Made by a program: the position numbers and the translations under genes. The notes beneath the pieces were generated by a model. The model searched no databases. It was not told where the DNA came from and saw only the letters and a program-made list of their open reading frames with translations. From contig JAJYDB010000014.1 of NCBI GenBank assembly GCA_021777845.1, positions 1-35,309 on the forward strand: a stretch of DNA of 35,309 nucleotides, in the 5' to 3' direction. Origin of the DNA: Planctomycetota bacterium (GTDB lineage Bacteria; Planctomycetota; Planctomycetia; Isosphaerales; Isosphaeraceae). Shown here in pieces: positions 7,903-19,253 of this stretch; positions within the stretch are counted from its first letter, which is position 1, and the number at the start of each line of letters is the position of its first letter.

Positions 7903-8772
7903 TCAGCGATCCTCGCCCAAACTTGCCGGCAGGCCCGCGTCGATGTCGGGATAGCGCAATTCGGCGAGCAAGCCCGCCTTCATCAATCGATTCGAGACGC
8001 GCTTGTGCGAGCCTTCGCGCGCGGCTTCGGGGCTGCCGGGCGTCGGCGCGACGAACGTCGGCGCGGGCGCGGCGAGCAAGCGCGCGACGGTCGTGTAATA
8101 CTCCTTGCGCGACACCGGTCGGTCGTCGCAGACGTTGTACAACGCCGACGGATTTGGCTCCGACAGCGCCGCGACCGCCGCGCGCGCCGCGTCGTCGATA
8201 TGAATCAAGTTGAGATATTTCGACGGCTCGCCGACGATCGCCTCGCCGCGCTCGATCGCCCCGCGACGCACCACCCGCCCCGGCCCGTACAAGCCCGCGA
8301 ACCGCAGCACGACGCCCGTCGCGCCCGTCGTCGCCGCGAAATCGCGCACGACGTCTTCCGCCTCCAGCCCCACGCGGCCCGACTCGTTCGTCGGCACGCA
8401 CGGCGACGTCTCATCGACCCACCCGCCGTCGTCTTGCCCATAGACGCCCGTCGTGCTCGCGTACACGAGTCGCGGCGAGCCCACGACCAGACGCGAACAG
8501 AGCCGTTTCAAGCCGTCGACGCGGACCTCGCGCAGACTCCGGCCCGCCGCGCGATCAAAACCTACGCAATGCATCACGTGACTGACATCAGGCGGCGAGG
8601 CTGACGTCTCGGGCCGCGTCACGTCGAGCACGACCGGCTCGAAACCCGCGCCTTCAAGCTCGACGGCACGCTCCGCGGAGCGAGTCGTCGCGAACACGCG
8701 CTCGCCGCGATCGATTAACAAGCGCCCGACGCGCATCCCCAAATAACCGCAGCCGACAATCAGGATCTTCAT
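7903..8772 (-). CDS. NAD(P)-binding SDR-like epimerase/dehydratase family protein (atypical SDR)
   Basis: A 289-residue Rossmann protein of the extended/atypical SDR group, resembling YeeZ-type proteins. The dinucleotide motif is at the very N terminus (ILIVGCGYLGMRVG, 3-16), followed by a strand and Arg suitable for NADP binding (TTRS, 29-32). YASTTGVYGQ provides the usual strand and Ser/Thr near the active site, and NLIHIDDAARA with LYNVCDD are typical of epimerase-fold proteins. The catalytic YxxxK pair is not seen: the expected place reads SGRVGLEAEDVV, without Tyr or Lys. It may be a redox-inactive binding protein or use other residues. It is the last gene of a close minus-strand set, 30 nt after ruvX. 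The substrate is unknown; the sugar-nucleotide genes upstream suggest, but do not prove, a sugar. Confidence 0.75.
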   Translation of the reverse strand: MKILIVGCGYLGMRVGRLLIDRGERVFATTRSAERAVELEGAGFEPVVLDVTRPETSASPPDVSHVMHCVGFDRAAGRSLREVRVDGLKRLCSRLVVGSPRLVYASTTGVYGQDDGGWVDETSPCVPTNESGRVGLEAEDVVRDFAATTGATGVVLRFAGLYGPGRVVRRGAIERGEAIVGEPSKYLNLIHIDDAARAAVAALSEPNPSALYNVCDDRPVSRKEYYTTVARLLAAPAPTFVAPTPGSPEAAREGSHKRVSNRLMKAGLLAELRYPDIDAGLPASLGEDR

Positions 8773-8802
8773 AGCAAATCCAAAGGTTGCCGCGTGCGGC
8801 GC

Positions 8803-9276
8803 TCAGTCGGAACTCTCGCGCGCGGCCCGATCGTCGAGCCCCTTGAATTTCTCCTCGACGTCGGGACATCCCGCGTCGAGATAATTTTGGAGCAAGATTT
8901 GCGCGGCGACGCGGTCCCGAAAACGCTTCCGGCGCGCGCGCTTCACGCCCGCGTCGATCAGCGTATATTCCGCTTCCACACTCGTGTAGCGTTCATCGAC
9001 GAACAAGACTTCAACGCTCGTGAGCCGCGCGAGCCGCTCGCCCCAGGCTCTCGAGAGCCTGGCCATCGAGCCTTCCGTGCCCGACCCGCGCACCGGCAGG
9101 CCGACGACGATGCGGTCAACCCCCTGCGTTTTCACGAGATTGACGAAATAGCGGTCCTCGCGCGCCTGGTCGCCGCGGGTGAAGATTTCAAACGGCGCCG
9201 CGACGCGTCGGCCGGCGTCGCTGAGCGCCGCGCCGATTCGGACGGTCCCAAAATCCAGCCCGAGCACGCGGCCCAT
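8803..9276 (-). CDS. ruvX: RuvX/YqgF pre-16S rRNA processing nuclease family
   Basis: A 157-residue RNase H-fold protein of the YqgF/RuvX family, which in E. coli matures the 5' end of 16S rRNA. Visible motifs are LGLDFGTVRIG (first catalytic Asp), VVGLPVRGSG, LFVDERYTSVEAE (catalytic Glu region) and RFRDRVAAQILLQNYL (last catalytic Asp). All three acidic positions are kept. The ATG at 9276 is chosen over the in-frame TTG at 9285: GAGG lies 11 nt before the ATG but only 2 nt before the TTG, and MGRVLGLDFGT is a normal family start. It sits 45 nt after the guanylyltransferase gene within a run of sugar-nucleotide genes, presumably only as a housekeeping passenger. Confidence 0.88.
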   Translation of the reverse strand: MGRVLGLDFGTVRIGAALSDAGRRVAAPFEIFTRGDQAREDRYFVNLVKTQGVDRIVVGLPVRGSGTEGSMARLSRAWGERLARLTSVEVLFVDERYTSVEAEYTLIDAGVKRARRKRFRDRVAAQILLQNYLDAGCPDVEEKFKGLDDRAARESSD

Positions 9277-9321
9277 TCCGATCAAGACCTCGAAGTGCGA
9301 GCACTCACTTGCAAGTTGAGA

Positions 9322-10401
9322 TCACATATGCGGTCCGTGGCCGCGCGCGTGCAGGCTCTCGACGAGCTGTTTGAGCTTGTCGAGCTGGTCTTTACGCGCG
9401 ACGAGCGTTGCGCCGCCCGACTGCACGACGACGAGGTCTTCGATGCCGAGGGTCGCGATCAGACCGCCTTCGTCGCTGATCACGATGTTGCGGCTCGAGT
9501 CGACCGCGAGCACGCTGCCTTGGATCGCGTTGCCGTCGTGGTCTTTCTCGAGCAGTTCGGCGAGGGCGCGCCAGTCGCCGACGTCGCTCCAGTCGTAGAC
9601 GACGTCGAGGACGCGGACGTTCGCGGCCTTTTCCATCACCGCCTTGTCGATCGGAGCCTTCTCCATGAGCGGGTATTCGCGATTCAGGACTTCGGCCGCC
9701 TCGGGGGTGCCGAACGCGTCGCCGACGCGGTGCAACGCCGCCGCGAGCCCCGGCTTCTGCCGCGATAATTCGTCGAGAATTGCGCGCGCACGCCAGAGGA
9801 AAATCCCGGCGTTCCACGCGAAGCGGCCCTCGTCGAGGAACCGCCGGGCGGTCGCGAGGTCGGGCTTTTCGCGAAACTGCGCGACGCGGTAGAGCGGGAT
9901 TCCGTCGGGCTCGCCGAGCTTCTCCGCGCGCTCGATATAGCCGTAGCCGGTCTCGGGACGCGTCGGCCGCACGCCAAACGTCAAGAAGCATGTCGGGTCG
10001 GCGTCGAGCACGTCCATCGCCGCCCGCATCGTCCTGAGAAACGTCTCGGCGGGCGAGATCACGTGGTCCGCGGGCATCACGATCATCGACCCCTCGGCGT
10101 CGGCCCGCGCCACGATCTCCGCCGCCAAACCGACGCACGCCGCGGTGTCGCGCGGGCACGGCTCGCCGACGACGTTCGCCGCGGGAAGATCCGGAAGCTG
10201 CGCGCGGACAGCGTCGGCCTGGTCGGCGCCGGTGATGATCAACACCCGCTCGCGCGGCACCAAGGGGGCGATCCGCGCCACCGTCTCCTGCAACATCGTC
10301 GTCTCGCCGAACAACCGCAGCAGTTGCTTCGGTCGATCGCGACGGCTCTTCGGCCAAAATCGGGTGCCGCTCCCCCCCGCCATCACCACGGCGTAAAGCA
10401 T
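9322..10401 (-). CDS. manC: Mannose-1-phosphate guanylyltransferase
   Basis: A 359-residue enzyme that joins mannose-1-phosphate and GTP to give GDP-mannose, a donor for polysaccharides and glycoproteins. The nucleotidyltransferase signature GGSGTRFWPKSRRDRPKQ is at residues 9-26. Downstream are MPADHVI (metal and nucleotide loop), GYGYIER, FREKPD (Lys binding the sugar phosphate), WNAGIFLWRA and YDWSDVGDW, all typical of the type II GMP family. There is no C-terminal cupin isomerase domain, so it is monofunctional like many ManC/RfbM proteins. The start has a ribosome-binding site (AGGATG) a few bases upstream. It lies 58 nt after the UDP-sugar pyrophosphorylase gene and is probably in the same transcript. 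Confidence 0.92.
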   Translation of the reverse strand: MLYAVVMAGGSGTRFWPKSRRDRPKQLLRLFGETTMLQETVARIAPLVPRERVLIITGADQADAVRAQLPDLPAANVVGEPCPRDTAACVGLAAEIVARADAEGSMIVMPADHVISPAETFLRTMRAAMDVLDADPTCFLTFGVRPTRPETGYGYIERAEKLGEPDGIPLYRVAQFREKPDLATARRFLDEGRFAWNAGIFLWRARAILDELSRQKPGLAAALHRVGDAFGTPEAAEVLNREYPLMEKAPIDKAVMEKAANVRVLDVVYDWSDVGDWRALAELLEKDHDGNAIQGSVLAVDSSRNIVISDEGGLIATLGIEDLVVVQSGGATLVARKDQLDKLKQLVESLHARGHGPHM

Positions 10402-10459
10402 GACGCATCCTGTACTAAAGTGTTTGCGCGATCATGTCCTCGAAACGTGGAACATCATC

Positions 10460-11884
10460 TTATCGCAAATAAACCGGCGCGTTAATCTCCACGCCGGGTT
10501 TGATCTTCGACCGCAGTTCGTCGGGATCGAGCGCGAACAGCGGACTAATCTCGACGCCGAACGGCACCGTCCCGTCGGCGCGACGCGGCACCTGCGCGCC
10601 GGCGCGCTCGAGCCAGCCCGCGTAGAGGTCGCTCATCCGCTGCCGGACGGTCGCGGGGGAGTCCGGCCCCGTCGCGTTCTTGAGCGGCTCAAACTCCTTC
10701 GCGCGGTCGGTCTCGACGATCGACCAGCTCCGCGCCATCGGCAGCGCGTCAAAGATGAACTGCTCGAACTTCACCGCGTTCGGCTCGGCGGGCACGACCA
10801 ACTCCCCTTGGTCGTCGATGTAAGGTACTTTTTTGATCGCGCGATGATACGGCAGACTTAAGTTGGTGAGAAGCTTTTCGACGAACTCTCGCTCCAGGAT
10901 GTGCACCGCGATGCTGCCGGCCCAAAGTTCGAGACCCCCCTCGGGCTCGCGACGTTCCGCGAGCGCCGCCGGCAGGTCGGAATACTCGATCACCTTCGGC
11001 GCGCCGACCTCGACCACCACCACGCCCAGACGCTCCTCCGGGAACAGTTTTTCGATCACCTTGAACGACATGTCGGCGTTCGCCGCGCGGTGCAGCCCGA
11101 GGAAAACCGGGTCCGCGATCCGCACCAGCGGGTTGTCGACCTGAAAGTAGAAGAGGGTCCGCACGCCCTCGGCGCGCATTTCGTCGAGACAGCTCGGCCC
11201 GCCCCCCGCGCTCGGTGCGCTCAGCGCCCGCAACGTCCCGCCGTGACCGTCCGGAGACTGCGCGGGCGAACATTTCTCCGCGAGCAGAATCTTGCCCGTC
11301 GCGCGGTCGACCGCCGGCATCCGTCCCTGCGTGAAAAACCGGACTCGCTCCAGCCCGAAGCGGTCGTGACGATCGAAAAACGCCACCGTCTCGGCATGAT
11401 TGTCGGGGCTCGTCATCACATAAAGCGGCAGCGGCCGGCCGTGCCGACGCCCCAGCGCGGCCACTTTCTCGGCGTGGATCTGAAACAGACTCGCCGCCGA
11501 CACCGGGCCGATCGGGTACGTTCCCTTGGGTCCCTCGAAGCCCAGCCGCGTCCCCATCCCGCCCGCCACGATCACCACCGCAACCTCGCCCGCCGCGAGC
11601 ATCGACGCGCCGCGCTCCGCCGCGCGACGACGTGCCGCACGTTCGGCGTCCGTCCTCGGCAAACGCACCACCTCGATCGGCCGCACCGGCCCCGTCGTTG
11701 CCGTCGAGGGCTCCTCGCGATGCACCAAATCGTTGATCAACGCGTCCAGACGCACCAGGTCGAGCGACGCAACCTCCGCCGCGAGTCGCGCCCGCGCCTC
11801 GGCGTCGAGCTCGTCCCAGAAACGCAACAGGTGCTCCTGTCCGTGACGCGCAAGTCGCGCGGCCAAGTCGGTGGGCGGGGGCAT
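10460..11884 (-). CDS. UDPGP-family uridylyltransferase, probably UDP-N-acetylglucosamine pyrophosphorylase (UAP/AGX type)
   Basis: A 474-residue enzyme of the eukaryotic-type UDP-sugar pyrophosphorylase family, expected to make UDP-GlcNAc (or UDP-GalNAc/UDP-Glc) from UTP and the sugar 1-phosphate. Visible: the UTP loop VIVAGGMGTRLGFEGPKG (~104-121), MTSPDNH, the uridine loop SPDGHGG, YFQVDNPLVRIADP (metal Asp), VIEKLFPEERLG, KFEQFIFD and EFEPLKNATG. SPDGHGG and EFEPLKN are closer to UAP/AGX enzymes than to UDP-glucose pyrophosphorylases. A purine-rich AAAGGGAG about 11 nt before the ATG supports the start. Its presence together with GlmU elsewhere in the window implies two independent routes to the same product. 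The exact sugar is inferred. Confidence 0.85.
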   Translation of the reverse strand: MPPPTDLAARLARHGQEHLLRFWDELDAEARARLAAEVASLDLVRLDALINDLVHREEPSTATTGPVRPIEVVRLPRTDAERAARRRAAERGASMLAAGEVAVVIVAGGMGTRLGFEGPKGTYPIGPVSAASLFQIHAEKVAALGRRHGRPLPLYVMTSPDNHAETVAFFDRHDRFGLERVRFFTQGRMPAVDRATGKILLAEKCSPAQSPDGHGGTLRALSAPSAGGGPSCLDEMRAEGVRTLFYFQVDNPLVRIADPVFLGLHRAANADMSFKVIEKLFPEERLGVVVVEVGAPKVIEYSDLPAALAERREPEGGLELWAGSIAVHILEREFVEKLLTNLSLPYHRAIKKVPYIDDQGELVVPAEPNAVKFEQFIFDALPMARSWSIVETDRAKEFEPLKNATGPDSPATVRQRMSDLYAGWLERAGAQVPRRADGTVPFGVEISPLFALDPDELRSKIKPGVEINAPVYLR

Positions 11885-11971
11885 GTCGCGAGTCGCTCCC
11901 TTTCGGTTCCGGAGGCGGGTTTCTCATCCAGACGACGCCGCGCATGCATGCCGCGGCCGCCGCGCCGTGAC

Positions 11972-12790
11972 TCAAAAATCGAGCGCGAGGCCATCGTAGG
12001 CCAAGTGCACGCCGTTCGGCAAGCGCGACTGCGCCTCGTCGTGGTCGTAATCATGCGCCAAATGTGTGAGAATCGCCCGCCGCGGCCCCAAACGCTCCAC
12101 AACCGCAAGTGCTTGGTCCAGCGAAAAGTGCGTCGGGTGCGGCGCGGGCCGCAACGCATCCAGAATCAACGTGTCCAGCCCCTCCAGATGAGGCCACGTC
12201 GCGTCCGGGATCTTGCTCACGTCGGTGCAGTAGGCCAGGTCGCCCACGCGGAATCCCAGCACGCGAAACCGACCGTGTTCCAAGCGCAACGGCATGATCG
12301 TTTCGCCCAGCACCTCGAACGGCGCGTACGGCTCGATCCGCTCGAACGCCAATTTCGGCAGACCGCCCAGCGGTACCCGCGCCGCGTGCTCGTTGAACGC
12401 GTAATCAAACACCCGCCGGATCGTCTCCTCAACCTCTTCCTCGCAATAAACCGGCACCGGCGCGTTCAAATACTTCGGAAACAACCGCGCGTCGTCGAGC
12501 CCAAAGAGATGGTCCGCATGATGGTGCGTGTAAGCAATCGCGTGCACCCGGCCAATCCGTTCGCGCAAGAGTTGCAGCCGCATCTCGGGCGAGGTGTCGA
12601 CGAGCAGGTTGCCCGCTTCGAACTGAAACAAAACGCTGGAGCGAGTCCGCTGATTCTTCGGCGCGCCCGAGCGACACACGCGGCACTCGCAGCCGATCAT
12701 CGGCACGCCCGAGGACGTCCCGCTGCCTAGAATAATCAAACGACGTCGCTTAGGGGACGAGTCCGGGGTCAAGGTGGGAAAGCACTCCAA
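11972..12790 (-). CDS. Metallo-beta-lactamase-fold hydrolase, PhnP-like phosphodiesterase group
   Basis: A 272-residue MBL-fold protein. It starts with ILGSGTSSGVPMIGC followed by CECRVC, the Gly-rich turn and Cys cluster found in the PhnP-like branch, where the extra cysteines bind a structural zinc. THHHADH is the HxHxDH metal motif, YCTDVS carries the later metal Asp, and ILTHLAHDYDH includes the last His. PhnP cleaves cyclic phosphodiesters; relatives act on nucleic-acid or cofactor phosphodiesters, and the substrate here is unknown. The start is uncertain: the TTG at 12790 is the only in-frame start near the predicted promoter and has no ribosome-binding site, and a later TTG just before ILGSG is possible. 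It is the first gene of a five-gene minus-strand set (gaps 87, 58, 45 and 30 nt). Confidence 0.82.
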   Translation of the reverse strand: MECFPTLTPDSSPKRRRLIILGSGTSSGVPMIGCECRVCRSGAPKNQRTRSSVLFQFEAGNLLVDTSPEMRLQLLRERIGRVHAIAYTHHHADHLFGLDDARLFPKYLNAPVPVYCEEEVEETIRRVFDYAFNEHAARVPLGGLPKLAFERIEPYAPFEVLGETIMPLRLEHGRFRVLGFRVGDLAYCTDVSKIPDATWPHLEGLDTLILDALRPAPHPTHFSLDQALAVVERLGPRRAILTHLAHDYDHDEAQSRLPNGVHLAYDGLALDF

Positions 12791-12821
12791 GCGGTCAATG
12801 AACTCGCGGCGCGAGACATGA

Positions 12822-12850
12822 ATGTTACCGCATGTCGCTCACCGTGACGA
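12822..12850 (-). promoter_or_regulatory. Possible promoter of the MBL-uap-manC-ruvX-SDR gene set
   Basis: On the minus strand TCGTCA (12845-12850) and TAACAT (12822-12827) are 17 nt apart, each matching four of six consensus bases. The start would be near 12815, about 25 nt before the TTG at 12790. No competing promoter of similar quality was seen before the other four genes. Confidence 0.38.
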
Positions 12851-13453
12851 GTCGGGACGTCGACGCGCGGCGCGATCGGCTTCGGCAAGTCGCGTCGGCG
12901 GGCGTTTGATTCCAGACCGCGAAACGCCGCGGCGCAGCGCGAGTCGATAACCCATCTCGATCAAAGACCTGTCGGTCCCCTCGACAGTGCGCGCCGTCCC
13001 AGCGCTGGATGATTTGCCGACTCGAGCACCGGCTGGAGCCAATCGACGCGCGACCGCGCGTTGCGGGTCCTCTCAAACGCCGAGTACAGCCATTCGTCGT
13101 GCGCGAGATCCGGCCGGCCGTGCAGTCGGATCAACGATCGCGACCAAGATCCCGAAAGGACGAGCCGCGCCGCTCAATCGGTATCCAGGCACGTGCCAGG
13201 CCTCCTGCCCTCGCATCCCGGCGAAGGATGCGTCTGGTGCGCGTCCATTGTGGCGTACCGCTTGCATCGTCGCCGCAAATCTTCCGGCCGGGCCGCCTTC
13301 GCGTCAAGCTCGAAATCAAGCCGCGACGCCCTTCGATTCGGACGCCTTCGGCACCGAGTTGTTGCCGTCGACCCGTCGCCGCCGAACAATCAATGCGCCG
13401 CGCCGCCGATCGGACGACCCGCTCCGGGCCGCCGCGCGAGACGCAAACCCCGG
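12851..13453. other. About 600-nt intergenic region with no supported gene
   Basis: This stretch lies between the divergent MBL hydrolase and GT-C-like genes. Open frames exist on both strands, but their translations are rich in Arg, Ser, Pro and Cys, have no recognisable motif and no ribosome-binding site. I saw no tRNA, known RNA family, long inverted repeat or insertion-sequence end. It may hold regulatory DNA for the two flanking genes. Confidence 0.5.
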
Positions 13454-13465
13454 GTGCCCGCGCCC

Positions 13466-15073
13466 TTGACGAACGACCGTGACGAGAATCCGACCGCAAC
13501 GGGGCCGCTCGAGCGAATCGCCGCGTGGATCTTGCGCGGACCGCTCGTTGTGTCGCTCGTTGTGCTTTGTCTGGCACAGCTCGCAACCTGGGCGCCACAT
13601 TATTTAACCTGGCCCTGGCACGTCGACTTCGACGTCTTCGCGACCCTCGCACGTGGTTGGACCGAGGGCAAACTCCCTTACCGCGACCTCCGTTGCGACA
13701 ACTTCCCCGGCGCGATCGAACAGTTCTGGATCGTCGGACATCTCTTCGGCCGCGGCGCGACGTGGGCTTTTTATGCGTGCGACGTCGGCTTACTTCTCGC
13801 CTGGCTCGGCCTCTTGCTCACCTGGAGCCGGGTCCGTCTCCACGCGGTTTTGCCGGGTGCGGTCGCGGCGGCGTTCGTGCTCACGCATTATTTGGCGAGT
13901 GACCTCACGTGCGTCGCCCAGCGCGACTGGCATGCGCCCATGCTTGTGCTCGCGGCGATCATGATCTGCGAGCTGAGCGCCGGGGCCGCGTCGATCGCGT
14001 TCGCCGCCGCTTTAACCGCCTGCGCCTGTGCGATTCGACCGCAGGTCGTCCTCTTTCTGCCCGCGGTTGCGCTCGCGCTCGCACAGACGCGTCGCGCGGC
14101 AGGCGGCGGAGCGGTCGCGGTCGGGCGCGGCTGGCTCGTCGGAGTCGCCTGGCTCGCGGTCGGCCTCGCCGCGTTGTTCGCTCCCCTTTATCTAGGCGGG
14201 CTTTTCGGCGATTTTCAGCGCGGCGTTAGTCTCGCTTTGTATGGCCGACCGTATAATCATGTCGGGTTGATGCACATCGCGCGTCGGCTCCTGCTGCAGG
14301 CGTTGGTCGCGCGTAATCTCCTGATCCCGATCGTGCTCGTCGTGCTTTATTCGGCGGGTCGACCGGGGACCCGCGCGCTCATCCGAACGTGGCTGCCGGC
14401 GTTGCTCGGCGCGTGGTTCTACAAGCCGCTTAGTCCGTCGCCGTATCCCTATTTGGATCATCCTCTTGCGCTTGCGAACGCGATCGGCGCGGGGTTGGCG
14501 GCCGCGGTCCTGGTCGATCGGCTCGACGTGTCGTCGCGGGTCCGTCTGGCGGCCTTGTTGTGTCTGATCGGGCTAGGCGTTGCGCCGAGGCCTGCGTACT
14601 GTGGACTCGGTTGGACGCGGCAGGGTCTGCGCGACCTCTCCGCCGGGGTGATGCCGCACCGCCCTCCGGCCGGATACGTGCTCGATTATGCCGATCCCGC
14701 GACTCGCGACCGCGTTTGGACGTCGTATCGAGACGCCATAGTGTTCCTGAAATATCGGACCGAGCCCGAAGCCGAGGTGATCAATTTGCTGCTTGAGCCG
14801 CTCGCGGTGTGTGCGCCGTCGGAACGGATGACGGCGATGCCGTTCGAGTCCTTATTTTGGCTGCTCGTCGATGCTGGGGACGAAACAGCGGTTGTGCGAG
14901 CACTCGAGGATGCCGGGCCGCGGGTGCGGGTGGTCTGGAGTCCTGACGCGCCGCGGAACGCGATCTTTCCGAACCTTTCCGCCGCGGTTGTCCGACTGAC
15001 GCCGGTCGTGCGTCGTAACTATATGTTTGAAAAGAAGTTCGGTGACGTCGAGATCTGGCGTCGACGACCTTGA
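13466..15073 (+). CDS. Polytopic membrane protein, GT-C/PMT-like glycosyltransferase candidate
   Basis: About 535 residues with around ten hydrophobic segments. The first (PLVVSLVVLCLAQLATWAP) is followed by the periplasmic-loop motif DFDVFATLARGWTEGKLPY and then RDLRCDNFPGAIEQF. Acidic and Gly/Pro residues in this first loop, in the pattern (D/E)...G..PY.D...N.PG, are typical of ArnT/PMT-like (GT39/GT83) transferases that use polyprenyl-phosphate sugars. The C-terminal ~150 residues are soluble and unassigned. The frame stays open another 135 codons upstream, but that part looks non-coding (Cys/Ser/Arg-rich). I therefore start at TTG 13466; GTG 13454 is an alternative, and neither has a clear ribosome-binding site. 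The sugar and acceptor are unknown. Membrane location is well supported; transferase function is inference. Confidence 0.62.
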   Translation: MTNDRDENPTATGPLERIAAWILRGPLVVSLVVLCLAQLATWAPHYLTWPWHVDFDVFATLARGWTEGKLPYRDLRCDNFPGAIEQFWIVGHLFGRGATWAFYACDVGLLLAWLGLLLTWSRVRLHAVLPGAVAAAFVLTHYLASDLTCVAQRDWHAPMLVLAAIMICELSAGAASIAFAAALTACACAIRPQVVLFLPAVALALAQTRRAAGGGAVAVGRGWLVGVAWLAVGLAALFAPLYLGGLFGDFQRGVSLALYGRPYNHVGLMHIARRLLLQALVARNLLIPIVLVVLYSAGRPGTRALIRTWLPALLGAWFYKPLSPSPYPYLDHPLALANAIGAGLAAAVLVDRLDVSSRVRLAALLCLIGLGVAPRPAYCGLGWTRQGLRDLSAGVMPHRPPAGYVLDYADPATRDRVWTSYRDAIVFLKYRTEPEAEVINLLLEPLAVCAPSERMTAMPFESLFWLLVDAGDETAVVRALEDAGPRVRVVWSPDAPRNAIFPNLSAAVVRLTPVVRRNYMFEKKFGDVEIWRRRP

Positions 15074-15198
15074 ACGGTGCTTTGGCAAGGCAGGTTCGCG
15101 AAAACGGTCTTGCCGGTCGTCCTTATCATTGACGCGGGGTGGCGAGTTTGCCGCGGCGCGTGCGCGTCGTTGCGATCGACACACCTTGACAGGGCGAC

Positions 15199-15228
15199 TT
15201 GACGAGGTCTCCCGGTCTTATGTAAGAT
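15199..15228 (+). promoter_or_regulatory. secA promoter
   Basis: TTGACG (15199-15204) and TAAGAT (15223-15228) are separated by 18 nt. The start would be near 15235, leaving a ~54-nt leader. Exactly the same hexamers and spacing precede glmU on the other strand (24318-24347). A second TTGACA at 15186-15191 has no matching -10 at a usable distance. Confidence 0.6.
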
Positions 15229-15240
15229 TGTTGCTGTAAA

Positions 15241-15253
15241 CGGGTTAAACCCG
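15241..15253 (+). promoter_or_regulatory. Perfect 13-nt palindrome in the secA leader
   Basis: CGGGTT-A-AACCCG is a perfect inverted repeat (6-bp arms, one central base), a few bases downstream of the predicted transcription start and 35 nt before the ATG. It could be a protein operator or a small RNA hairpin. Nothing identifies the regulator. Confidence 0.4.
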
Positions 15254-15288
15254 ATCGAACGGACCCTCGAAACGAGTTGCGAGCGGCA

Positions 15289-18915
<3,627 letters not shown>

Positions 18916-19253
18916 ACGAGGCGATTCAAGGATCTGTCGCAGCGGTTCGTCGCGGCTAGCGAGCGTGGACGGTGCGCGCCGGACGGGAGCTCGGCATGCG
19001 AGACGCCGCGCTGGAAGCCTGACGAAGCGTTGACTTTACGGCGAGCCTCCCGGGTTCCTCGGCGAGCGGTCCAGGGTGGCCGGGTTGGCTTGGGGCTGAG
19101 GATTGGAGCGGACAGGGGCGGGTTGCGACGGTCGTACGCGAAGATCTTGTCGTCAGGTTCGGGGGGGTTGGGTACGGCGGTTGCATGTAGGTAAAGGTCG
19201 TTGTGATTCTGAGCGTGGCCGACGCGCTCTGCCCGGCGAAGGTGTACGACCTC
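18916..19253. other. 338-nt intergenic region between secA and waaA
   Basis: No gene is supported here. A TTGACT at 19030-19035 lacks a -10 at the right distance, and TTGCAT (19184-19189) with TGATTC (19207-19212), 17 nt apart, is a poor promoter match. I saw no terminator hairpin with a T run after secA. An upstream in-frame start of the waaA frame (19203) falls in this region but is not preferred. Confidence 0.4.

Noticed and set aside
13061-13465. Extension of the GT-C-like gene to an upstream start, adding 135 residues
   Set aside because: The added part is Ser/Arg/Pro/Cys-rich without hydrophobic pattern or motif, and there is no ribosome-binding site at 13061.
15084-15114. Inverted repeat GGCAAG/CTTGCC after the GT-C-like gene as a terminator
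   Set aside because: Six-base arms with a 19-nt loop and no T tract; likely chance in GC-rich DNA.
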